13,861 nt of DNA from JAOAJF01 sp046295675 (GTDB taxonomy: Archaea > Micrarchaeota > Micrarchaeia > Anstonellales > Anstonellaceae), in assembly GCA_046295675.1 (NCBI GenBank), contig JBKBMW010000021.1, positions 1 through 13,861 of the forward strand, given 5' to 3'. Each line of letters opens with the position of its first letter. Position 1 is the stretch's first letter. Position numbers and translations under genes: made by a program. The notes beneath the pieces are model-generated. The model was not told where the DNA came from, ran no database searches, and worked only from the letters and a program-made list of their open reading frames with translations. Positions 7,147-12,927 of this stretch are shown here, piece by piece.

Positions 7147-7980
7147 ATGGGAGTGAGAACTAAAATTGTCGGGCAATTAATTCAACCAGCAAATGCCAAT
7201 ACTGTAAAATTAGTTAAAAAAACATCGTATTATGAAAATCCATTTGTAAAGAAAATTCCTTCTTTAGGAAAAAAGTCTTCTTATTCAAATTTTCTTTTAT
7301 TAAACCTTTACTCGTTAAAATATGCTATTGAAAGAGCAATGGTGGAAGCATATATAAACAAAGATTTGGATTATTTAGACCAAGGTTTGTCATCATATAA
7401 AGATAATTTGTTTTTTTATCTTCATACAAATTTAGACTCCTCTAGATTTTTTAGTACTTCTTTTGCTCCACTCAAAAAATCTCCAGAAGGGAGATACTCT
7501 TCTTTTTCAAAACTTTTATCTGATTTTATAAAAAGTTCAGAAGGACAAAATTTTCTTTTCAAAGTTAAAACTTTAGTATTTTCTCATCCTTTAGTAGAAA
7601 AACTCAAAAACCAAAAACTTCCATTGGGAAGAAAATCAATAAAAGAACTAGAAGAAAAAAATGTTTTTCTAACTAAGCAGGAACCAAAAGTATTTATAAA
7701 AAAACATATTTTAGAATTTCAGGATTTTGTTAAGTTTAGTCTACCTAATTATGTTTTTTACTTTTTTTCTATGCCTCCAAATATAAAGGTTTATATTAGT
7801 AAATCTGATGGGTCTATCTTTTCTTCTCTCTTCAAAAAGAATAGCTATGTTGACAAAAAATTTTTATTTGAAACCAATTTTGGCTATCAAGGGTTTAAGA
7901 TATCCAAAAAAAGAATAAATTCAGCAATATTTTTTGAGATTGTGGATTTTCAACTTCATCTCCCAACTTTAGATTTTTAG
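7147..7980 (+). CDS. Hypothetical Cys-free basic protein
   Basis: Unrecognised protein of 277 residues. It has no signal peptide, no membrane segment and no Cys. It is rich in Lys, Phe, Tyr and Ser. The N-terminal ~25 residues are basic; the middle (about 45-190) looks mainly helical (for example NLYSLKYAIERAMVEAY); the C-terminal ~80 residues look beta-rich (PNIKVYISKSDG, later KKFLFETNFGYQGFKI). No catalytic motif is evident. ATG 7147 follows GAGGAG (7129-7134), a somewhat long 12-nt spacing. The gene begins 65 nt after tRNA-Glu and may be co-transcribed with it; the nearby TTATATATTA (7135-7144) is too close to the ATG to be its TATA box. Base composition matches the neighbours. A cytoplasmic nucleic-acid-associated role is possible from charge alone, but that is a guess. 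Confidence 0.7.
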   Translation: MGVRTKIVGQLIQPANANTVKLVKKTSYYENPFVKKIPSLGKKSSYSNFLLLNLYSLKYAIERAMVEAYINKDLDYLDQGLSSYKDNLFFYLHTNLDSSRFFSTSFAPLKKSPEGRYSSFSKLLSDFIKSSEGQNFLFKVKTLVFSHPLVEKLKNQKLPLGRKSIKELEEKNVFLTKQEPKVFIKKHILEFQDFVKFSLPNYVFYFFSMPPNIKVYISKSDGSIFSSLFKKNSYVDKKFLFETNFGYQGFKISKKRINSAIFFEIVDFQLHLPTLDF

Positions 7981-7987
7981 AAAATCC

Positions 7988-8012
7988 TTTGAACTAAAAA
8001 TTTGAACTAAAA
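7988..8012. repeat. 13-bp tandem duplication in the convergent gap
   Basis: TTTGAACTAAAA occurs at 7988-7999 and 8001-8012, a 13-bp period, in the 42-nt gap between the converging hypothetical gene and aspS. It is probably a replication-slippage product and may help termination. No hairpin of note is formed. Confidence 0.6.
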
Positions 8013-8022
8013 CCAAGGTATA

Positions 8023-9330
8023 TCAAGGAGTTAATCTTACTCTATCTCTTGGAAAAAGGCTTGCTTCTCTAATATTTTTTAAACATCCTATTTTCATAGT
8101 AATTCTTTCCAAACCAATGGACCAGCCAGCATGCGGAGGAGCTCCTGTTCTAAAAGCATCTATATAAAATTTAAAATTTTCTGGATTTTGGCCTTTTTTT
8201 AAAAGTTGCTTTATAAGAAGCTCTGGTTGATGTATTCGTTGTGCTCCTGAAGCTATCTCTAAACTCCTAAATACCAAATCATAAGCATTACAAATTTCTG
8301 AGTTTTCATCCTCTGGCATAGAATAAAATGCCCTTACCTTTATAGGCCATTTGCTTATAACATATGCTTCTTTTTTTAATATTTTTTCTAGTTTTGCCTC
8401 ATGCTCTCTGTTAAAATCTTCTCCCCATTCTATTTTTACATCTTCCTTTTGCAATTTTTCTATAAGTTCGCTATATGTATAAGTCGGAATATCTGAAATA
8501 TCTTTAATCTTTGTTTTTGTTGCATCTAAAATTTTTAATTCTTCTGAACAATTCTGTTCTACGTCTTTAAGTATATAAAAAAATGTTTCTTTTAGAAGTT
8601 CCACTGCCTCTATCCAATCGCAAAATCCAATCTCACAATCCATTTGTACTATTTCGTTTAAATGTTCATTTGTATTATGTTTTTCAGCTCTAAATACATT
8701 CGTAGTCATAAATACCTTATCCATTCCCCCTATCACTGCCAATTGTTTATAAAGTTGTGGGGATTGAGCCAAATAGGCTTTTTTTTCAAAATATTTCACT
8801 TCAAATAATTCTGCTCCACCTTCAGTAGCAGCTGCTACAATAGAAGGGGGATGGATTTCATCAAAACCTTTTTTAAAAAGAAAATTTCTAAATGCATTTA
8901 TTATCCTATTTTTTATTTTAAATATTGCATATACACTGTGTCTTCTCAAATCCACATATCTGTGTTCTATTCTGGTATCTAATTCTGCTGGCACTTTTCC
9001 TGTTAATTCAAATGGAACTTTTGTGCTCAAAGTGTTCAATATTTCTATTTCTTTTGGTTCGATTTCAAATCCAAGTTTGGCTATCGCAGACTTTCTAACC
9101 ACTCCTCTAACTGCAATCACTGTTTCTTTTGGAAGATTTAAGTTTTCAAAAACTTTTGCTTCAACTTCATCCTTTTTAGCAGTTATTTGAGCAATTCCAC
9201 TCTTATCCCTTAACTGCAAAAATCTTATCTTACCTATATCTCTTACCTCGTTTACCCATCCACAAAGAACAACTTCTTTTTTTTCTTGGTTAGAAATCTC
9301 GTTTATATAATGAGTTCTTTTTAGCCTCAT
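8023..9330 (-). CDS. aspS: Aspartyl-tRNA synthetase, archaeal type
   Basis: Class IIb synthetase of 435 residues, the normal archaeal length. An OB-fold anticodon-binding domain (~1-105; GWVNEVRDIGKIRFLQLRD) precedes the catalytic domain, with GFDEIHPPSIVAAATEGGAELF, SPQLYKQ, motif 2 FRAEKHNT and motif 3 GWSIGLERITM, ending FPRDRVRLTP. It joins Asp to tRNA-Asp. Whether it also charges tRNA-Asn is unclear: in Thermococcus, Trp26 and Lys85 favour strict tRNA-Asp use, whereas tRNA-Asn-tolerant enzymes have His and Pro. Here the equivalents are Asn27 and Lys85. The motif-2 loop has Glu (NTNEHL) where the Thermococcus enzyme has Arg (NTTRHL). The start ATG 9330 has AAAGG upstream. It is the last gene of the minus-strand cluster, 24 nt after the KH gene. 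Confidence 0.94.
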   Translation of the reverse strand: MRLKRTHYINEISNQEKKEVVLCGWVNEVRDIGKIRFLQLRDKSGIAQITAKKDEVEAKVFENLNLPKETVIAVRGVVRKSAIAKLGFEIEPKEIEILNTLSTKVPFELTGKVPAELDTRIEHRYVDLRRHSVYAIFKIKNRIINAFRNFLFKKGFDEIHPPSIVAAATEGGAELFEVKYFEKKAYLAQSPQLYKQLAVIGGMDKVFMTTNVFRAEKHNTNEHLNEIVQMDCEIGFCDWIEAVELLKETFFYILKDVEQNCSEELKILDATKTKIKDISDIPTYTYSELIEKLQKEDVKIEWGEDFNREHEAKLEKILKKEAYVISKWPIKVRAFYSMPEDENSEICNAYDLVFRSLEIASGAQRIHQPELLIKQLLKKGQNPENFKFYIDAFRTGAPPHAGWSIGLERITMKIGCLKNIREASLFPRDRVRLTP

Positions 9331-9354
9331 AAAAAAACCTTTTTTCTTTTTTAT

Positions 9355-9849
9355 TTATTCATATACTATTTCAACATCTTTTTTTAACCATTCGCTTATT
9401 ATCCTTTTTAGTGTTTCCTCGCCAACATAAAGCTTTTGGCCAGCATTTTTTTTCAATCTTATTTTTGTTACCTCTTTTCCTTGGCTCCAAAAATAGTTGA
9501 TTCCATTTAAAGTTATGGGCGCTACTATATCTGCTATTTTTGTCTTTATATCTGTGTTTTCCCTAATCACTCTTACTTTTTTTTGTAAAGCAGAAGAAAG
9601 AAGAGAAATTATTTTACCTTTTTTTCCAATAAGTAGACCTGGATTAGAACTTTCAATTATAACTATCTCTCCAATATCATAAGCTTTCGAGAAATCAGCA
9701 TTTGAAATATTAATGCTTTCATTTATTCTATATAATATTTTAGATATTTCTATATCTAAATGAGATAGCCCCCCATCTACAAACTTTTTATTGCAAGTGG
9801 GACATAAATCCTCTTTCCATGCACATATTTTGCAGATGGGGGTCCTCAT
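9355..9849 (-). CDS. Zinc-ribbon plus KH domain RNA-binding protein (NusA-like)
   Basis: A protein of 164 residues. The N-terminus carries a knuckle with CxxC (Cys6, Cys9) and CxxC (Cys16, Cys19), typical of a small zinc ribbon. A KH domain follows, with the GxxG loop GKKG at 75-78 in the GLLIGKKGKIISLLSSAL helix-turn context. The C-terminal part (IVAPITLNGINYFW, then KIRLKKNAGQKLYVGEETL and ISEWLKKDVEIVYE) matches the archaeal NusA-like/KH family. A role in RNA binding during transcription or ribosome function is inferred from the fold; no specific target is known. ATG 9849 is preceded by AAGGTGA. It sits between alba and aspS (36 nt and 24 nt gaps), probably one transcript. Confidence 0.85.
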   Translation of the reverse strand: MRTPICKICAWKEDLCPTCNKKFVDGGLSHLDIEISKILYRINESINISNADFSKAYDIGEIVIIESSNPGLLIGKKGKIISLLSSALQKKVRVIRENTDIKTKIADIVAPITLNGINYFWSQGKEVTKIRLKKNAGQKLYVGEETLKRIISEWLKKDVEIVYE

Positions 9850-9885
9850 CTATTCACCTTTTATCTAAAGAGGTCCCATCAGAAT

Positions 9886-10200
9886 TTATTTTTCCAAAGT
9901 AATTTCCATAGATGAAACTTTTGATTTTGTCCCATCCTCGTTTTGGACCTCTTCAGTCATTATTTCAATATTTTTGATTTTTGCATTTGGCAAAAATCTT
10001 CCTTTACTTATTTCAACTACATCTACTGCCTTTGAAATCAATTTTCCTCTTGCTTTGACTTTTACATTATTTGCACCATTGTTAAATTGGGTCACTACTG
10101 CCAATACATATCCCATGGTGCTTTTTCTTCCGATGAAAATTGTGTTTTCATCGGTTTTGGGATGTTCTGGTTTTTTTGTTTGTTGGTTTTTTTCTTCCAT
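9886..10200 (-). CDS. alba: Alba chromatin / RNA-binding protein
   Basis: A protein of 104 residues that coats DNA and binds RNA as a dimer. The Alba core spans about 19-104 with IFIGRKSTMGYVLAVVTQF, VKARGKLISKAVDVVEI and GRFLPNAKIKNIEI, ending VSSMEITLEK. A charged ~18-residue N-terminal tail rich in Lys, Glu and Pro precedes it. At the DNA-binding loop the Sulfolobus pair Lys16-Lys17 is Arg25-Lys26, so the lysine known to be acetylated in Sulfolobus is Arg here. ATG 10200 follows GAGGTG. The 50-nt leader between the DUF460 stop and this gene holds three 11-bp repeats. The gene shares direction and close spacing with DUF460 and the KH gene, linking genome packaging and RNA handling in one cluster. 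Confidence 0.94.
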   Translation of the reverse strand: MEEKNQQTKKPEHPKTDENTIFIGRKSTMGYVLAVVTQFNNGANNVKVKARGKLISKAVDVVEISKGRFLPNAKIKNIEIMTEEVQNEDGTKSKVSSMEITLEK

Positions 10201-10217
10201 GTTTCCACCTCTTTGTT

Positions 10218-10250
10218 TTGTTTAGCATTTTTTTAGCATTTTGTTGGCAT
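10218..10250 (-). repeat. Three 11-bp tandem repeats upstream of alba
   Basis: On the coding (minus) strand the unit ATGCYAAMAAA occurs three times in a row: ATGCCAACAAA, ATGCTAAAAAA, ATGCTAAACAA. It starts directly after the DUF460 stop and ends ahead of the alba Shine-Dalgarno site. Eleven bases is about one helical turn. Confidence 0.7.
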
Positions 10251-11123
10251 TTATTTTCTTTGTCTGTGCTCTTGCACTATTCTTATTAATATATCAGTAT
10301 CTAACTCTTTTAAATTCTTGCCTTCTTCATTTTTCTCTTGTGTTTGTATCTCTTCTTCAGTTTTTTGTTTGTTTTTTAAATAACGCTTTAGAGTTTTTAA
10401 CTTAAAATTAAGCTTTTTAACCTCTCGATCTTTACAAATTTGTTTATAGTTCTCATTTTTTAATCTCTCAATCTGAGCTAAAAGATGTTTTTTTTCTTGT
10501 TCCAATAGTTCTATTCTTTTTTTTAGTTCTAAATTTTCTTTTTTTAGTTTTATAATCTTCTCTATTTTCATGACTGGGTTTTCTTCAGCTTTAGAAATTT
10601 TTTGTTTATCTAACTCAACAAATTTTTTCTCTTCAATCTTATTTGTTTTTTCTGAATTTATAATCTGCAAAGCAGTTTCTTTTCTATATCCTTGAAGCAT
10701 TAGATAAGCTATCTTTTCTCTTTCTTCTAAATCTGTTTTTAGAGAGGAACGCAGCAAATTCTGTTTTTCTCTATATGCAATTATTGCAGCAGAAAGGGCA
10801 TCTCGCTGATGAAGATTTTTACACAATCGTTTTTTTTCTTTTTTTTCGTATTCTCTTACAAGTTGCCATTTTTCGCTTTCTCTTATCGGCTTTTTTGGAA
10901 AGCTTAATTTTGCATTGAAATAAGAAGCTAATTTTATTGTCAATTCGGAAGCAGGATTGACATCAGTTGCTATTATTGCAGGCTTTCCTTCCTCTTCAAT
11001 AATCCTTATTGCATCAGAAATAGATCCAGCAAAACTAACTACATTTTTTACCTTTCCGTCTAATGTTAAAAAAGCCAAGCCAATTGTATTTCCGCTATCT
11101 ACCCCTACTATATAATATCTCAA
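10251..11123 (-). CDS. Short DUF460 (COG2433) RNase H-fold protein with coiled coil
   Basis: A DUF460 protein of 290 residues, predicted to have a RuvC/YqgF-like RNase H fold. VGVDSGNTIGLAFL (Asp9), IIATDVNPASE (Asp54) and HQRDALSAAI (His105, Asp108) are the family's conserved strand ends and would place the acidic active site. Residues ~165-275 are a long Lys/Glu-rich coiled coil. As I recall, archaeal DUF460 proteins are usually about twice as long, so this is a reduced version with nuclease-fold core and coiled coil only. The start is a TTG (11121-11123) that overlaps the upstream TGA as TTGA; AGGTGA lies 8 nt before it and supports this choice and translational coupling with the GlmU-like gene. 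The biochemical activity of the family is not settled; a role in nucleic-acid processing is inferred. Confidence 0.85.
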   Translation of the reverse strand: MRYYIVGVDSGNTIGLAFLTLDGKVKNVVSFAGSISDAIRIIEEEGKPAIIATDVNPASELTIKLASYFNAKLSFPKKPIRESEKWQLVREYEKKEKKRLCKNLHQRDALSAAIIAYREKQNLLRSSLKTDLEEREKIAYLMLQGYRKETALQIINSEKTNKIEEKKFVELDKQKISKAEENPVMKIEKIIKLKKENLELKKRIELLEQEKKHLLAQIERLKNENYKQICKDREVKKLNFKLKTLKRYLKNKQKTEEEIQTQEKNEEGKNLKELDTDILIRIVQEHRQRK

Positions 11124-12379
11124 TTATCTTCACCTGCTTTTTTGTACGAGAGCTTTTGTTCCAATTCAACATATGTATCAGATGGAACATTTTCTTTTAT
11201 CACTACTCCTGCCCCTATCCAAGAATTTTCCCCTATCATCTTACCTGGCATAATAGCACTTAAAACCCCTGTTTTTACCTTATCGCCGATTATAGCTCCA
11301 AGTTTTCTTCTTTTGGTGTCTATCGTAACTTCATTTATTTTTGCTTTAATCAATCCTTCATCAAATCTAAAATTAGCAATTTGTGTAGCTGCTCCAAAAT
11401 TACATTCCTCACCTATTATCGAGTCCCCTATATATGTTAAGTGTTTTGCATTTACTCTATCAAATATTATTGAATTTTTTATTGTAGTAGAATCTCCAAT
11501 CGAACATTCCTCACCTATAGAACTATCTCCTTTTATATAAGAATGTGGTCCAATAGAGGTATTTTTTCCAATATAAATATTTCCTTCCAAATAAGAGTTT
11601 ATTATTTTTGCTCCTTTTTCAACTATTACCTTTCCTTTTATAATAGAATCTTCTATCAGTCCTTCTCTTTGTTCTTTACTTTTCTGAATAATAAATTTTG
11701 TAGCATCAAACAATTGCCAAGGCAATCCCATATCCAGCCAATAGTCTTCTATAACAACAGCTTTTGCTTTTTGAGATTTTAATATATCTGTAATCTCATA
11801 CTCCCCTCTAGGAGATTTTTTTATTTCTTTTATTTTTTTAAATATCTCTGGTTCAAATGCATATATAGAACAATTAGCATAGGCATTTTCTTCTACTTTT
11901 TTAGGTTTTTCTTCAAAATTAGTTATATAATTATTTTGAACAGTTGCAAATCCATAATTCTCTGGATTCTCAACTTTTTTTAACACTACTGTGGCCTTTC
12001 CTTCATACTCTTTTTGTAATTTCAAAAAAGTTTCTTTTGTAGTTATAATATCTCCTGCAACTGCAAAAAAAGAAGAGTCTATCTTTCCTTCTGCCTCTGC
12101 AATTGCAGCAGCAGTTCCATACCTCTCGCCCTGTTCAATAAATTCAATTTTTGCTTTTAAGTCAGAAGCTATTTTTTGGAAGTATTGTATAACATTTTCC
12201 TTTTTGTATTTCACTACTATAAAAATTTTTTTTATCCCTATAGCTTGGAGTTCCAAAATTATATGGTGTAAAATTGGCTTTCCAACTATTTTCACCATCG
12301 CCTTTGGTCTTGTGTTTGTAATTGGTCTAAGTCTTGTTCCTGCACCTGCTGCCAATATCAATGCAGTATCTATTGCCAT
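11120..12379 (-). CDS. glmU: Bifunctional sugar-1-phosphate nucleotidylyltransferase / acetyltransferase (GlmU/ST0452-like)
   Basis: A protein of 419 residues with two domains. Residues 1-230 form a nucleotidylyltransferase: LAAGAGTRLRPITNTRPKAM (GxGTRLRP and the PK), GERYGTAAAIAEAEG, VAGDII and GEYEITDI. Residues ~240-419 form a left-handed beta-helix of hexapeptide repeats (IIKGKVIVEKGAKI, IGKNTSIG, IGEECSIG), with NAKHLTYIGDSIIGEECNFGA and RRKLGAIIGDKVKTG typical of the GlmU acetyltransferase site. It is expected to acetylate GlcN-1-P and join GlcNAc-1-P (or Glc-1-P) to UTP or dTTP, supplying UDP-GlcNAc for surface glycans. The substrate range is not decidable from sequence. The ATG at 12379 lacks a Shine-Dalgarno site and lies about 26 nt from a TATA box centre, so the mRNA is probably leaderless. 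It overlaps DUF460 by 4 nt. Confidence 0.88.
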   Translation of the reverse strand: MAIDTALILAAGAGTRLRPITNTRPKAMVKIVGKPILHHIILELQAIGIKKIFIVVKYKKENVIQYFQKIASDLKAKIEFIEQGERYGTAAAIAEAEGKIDSSFFAVAGDIITTKETFLKLQKEYEGKATVVLKKVENPENYGFATVQNNYITNFEEKPKKVEENAYANCSIYAFEPEIFKKIKEIKKSPRGEYEITDILKSQKAKAVVIEDYWLDMGLPWQLFDATKFIIQKSKEQREGLIEDSIIKGKVIVEKGAKIINSYLEGNIYIGKNTSIGPHSYIKGDSSIGEECSIGDSTTIKNSIIFDRVNAKHLTYIGDSIIGEECNFGAATQIANFRFDEGLIKAKINEVTIDTKRRKLGAIIGDKVKTGVLSAIMPGKMIGENSWIGAGVVIKENVPSDTYVELEQKLSYKKAGEDN

Positions 12380-12400
12380 ATAATTACTTCTTCTTATGGG

Positions 12401-12410
12401 AATATAAATA
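12401..12410 (-). promoter_or_regulatory. TATA box placing the start point at the glmU ATG
   Basis: The minus-strand box TATTTATATT spans -31 to -22 relative to the A of the glmU ATG (12379). Archaeal transcription starts about 26 nt from the box centre, which falls on the ATG itself. The box lies between tRNA-Asn and glmU. Confidence 0.6.
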
Positions 12411-12414
12411 TCTA

Positions 12415-12487
12415 CGCCTCAGAGCGGACTTGAACCGCTGACCTGCCGGTTAACAGCCGGCCGCTCTACCAGCTGAGCTACTGAGGC
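12415..12487 (-). tRNA. tRNA-Asn (anticodon GTT)
   Basis: Cloverleaf on the minus strand: acceptor GCCTCAG/CTGAGGC with discriminator G (usual for tRNA-Asn), D arm GCTCAGCTGGTAGAGC, anticodon arm GCCGG-CTGTTAA-CCGGC giving anticodon GTT, and T arm AGCGG-TTCAAGT-CCGCT. It has no intron and no encoded CCA. It lies 35 nt upstream of the GlmU-like gene on the same strand. Confidence 0.97.
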
Positions 12488-12502
12488 TTAAATCCTCTTT
12501 TT

Positions 12503-12512
12503 ATTTTATATA
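12503..12512 (-). promoter_or_regulatory. TATA box for tRNA-Asn
   Basis: The minus-strand sequence TATATAAAAT begins 25 nt upstream of the tRNA-Asn 5' end. The sequence is strong but sits 4-5 nt closer than the usual spacing, so the start point may be at or just inside the mature end. Confidence 0.5.
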
Positions 12513-12530
12513 CCTTTCTTTTTTTAATAA

Positions 12531-12550
12531 TTATGCTAATTTATGCTAAT
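12531..12550. repeat. Perfect 10-bp tandem repeat upstream of tRNA-Asn
   Basis: TTATGCTAAT is repeated twice without a gap (12531-12540 and 12541-12550), followed by the palindrome AAAAATTTTT (12551-12560). It lies about 20 bp upstream of the tRNA-Asn TATA box, in the gap after the 84-residue gene. It could be slippage or a regulator site. Confidence 0.6.
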
Positions 12551-12584
12551 AAAAATTTTTGTTTTTTGTTTATTTTTTTATAGA

Positions 12585-12839
12585 TTACTTTTTTATAAAT
12601 TCTTTATGCTTCATTTTATTTATTAAAATTCCAATTTTAGCTAATCTTATTATTCTTTCTGCAGATTGTTCAAGTTCAAAGCGAGTTTTTCTAAACTCAT
12701 AAACAAATTCTGAATGCAATGAAGGATCTATCAATCTTATTTTAGATTTTTCCTCATCCACTAATGGATTTTGCAATTCTTTCTTTAGATTTTTTTCTAT
12801 TGGTTCTTCCTCTATACTCTCTTTAATTAATTTTTGCAT
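12585..12839 (-). CDS. Small charged hypothetical protein
   Basis: Unrecognised 84-residue protein. The first half is very acidic and basic (KESIEEEPIEKNLKKELQN); the second half looks helical (SEFVYEFRKTRFELEQSAER and KIGILINKMKHKEF). It has no Cys, no signal peptide and no membrane segment. ATG 12839 has a good AGGAGGG Shine-Dalgarno site about 7 nt upstream. A TATA-like ATTTTTAAAT (about 12897-12906, minus strand) would give a ~35 nt leader, so it may have its own promoter in the 88-nt gap after the Cys-repeat gene. The strong ribosome site and normal codon use argue that it is real. Function is unknown; an adaptor or partner peptide is possible. Confidence 0.65.
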   Translation of the reverse strand: MQKLIKESIEEEPIEKNLKKELQNPLVDEEKSKIRLIDPSLHSEFVYEFRKTRFELEQSAERIIRLAKIGILINKMKHKEFIKK

Positions 12840-12927
12840 CCGCTTTTCCCTCCTGTCTGTTCGCCATTCAATTTCTTATACTCTATTTTAGTTAAGATTT
12901 AAAAATATTGTTTATTTTGTTTATTTT

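Noticed and set aside
10218..10250. Mini-ORFs (MPTKC, MLKKC) in the alba leader
   Set aside because: They arise from the 11-bp repeats, have no ribosome site of their own and are five codons long.
12531..12550. ATGCTAA/TTAGCAT as a window-wide regulatory motif
   Set aside because: A rough count for this base composition predicts about three chance copies, and one copy lies inside glmU; evidence is too weak beyond the tandem copies.
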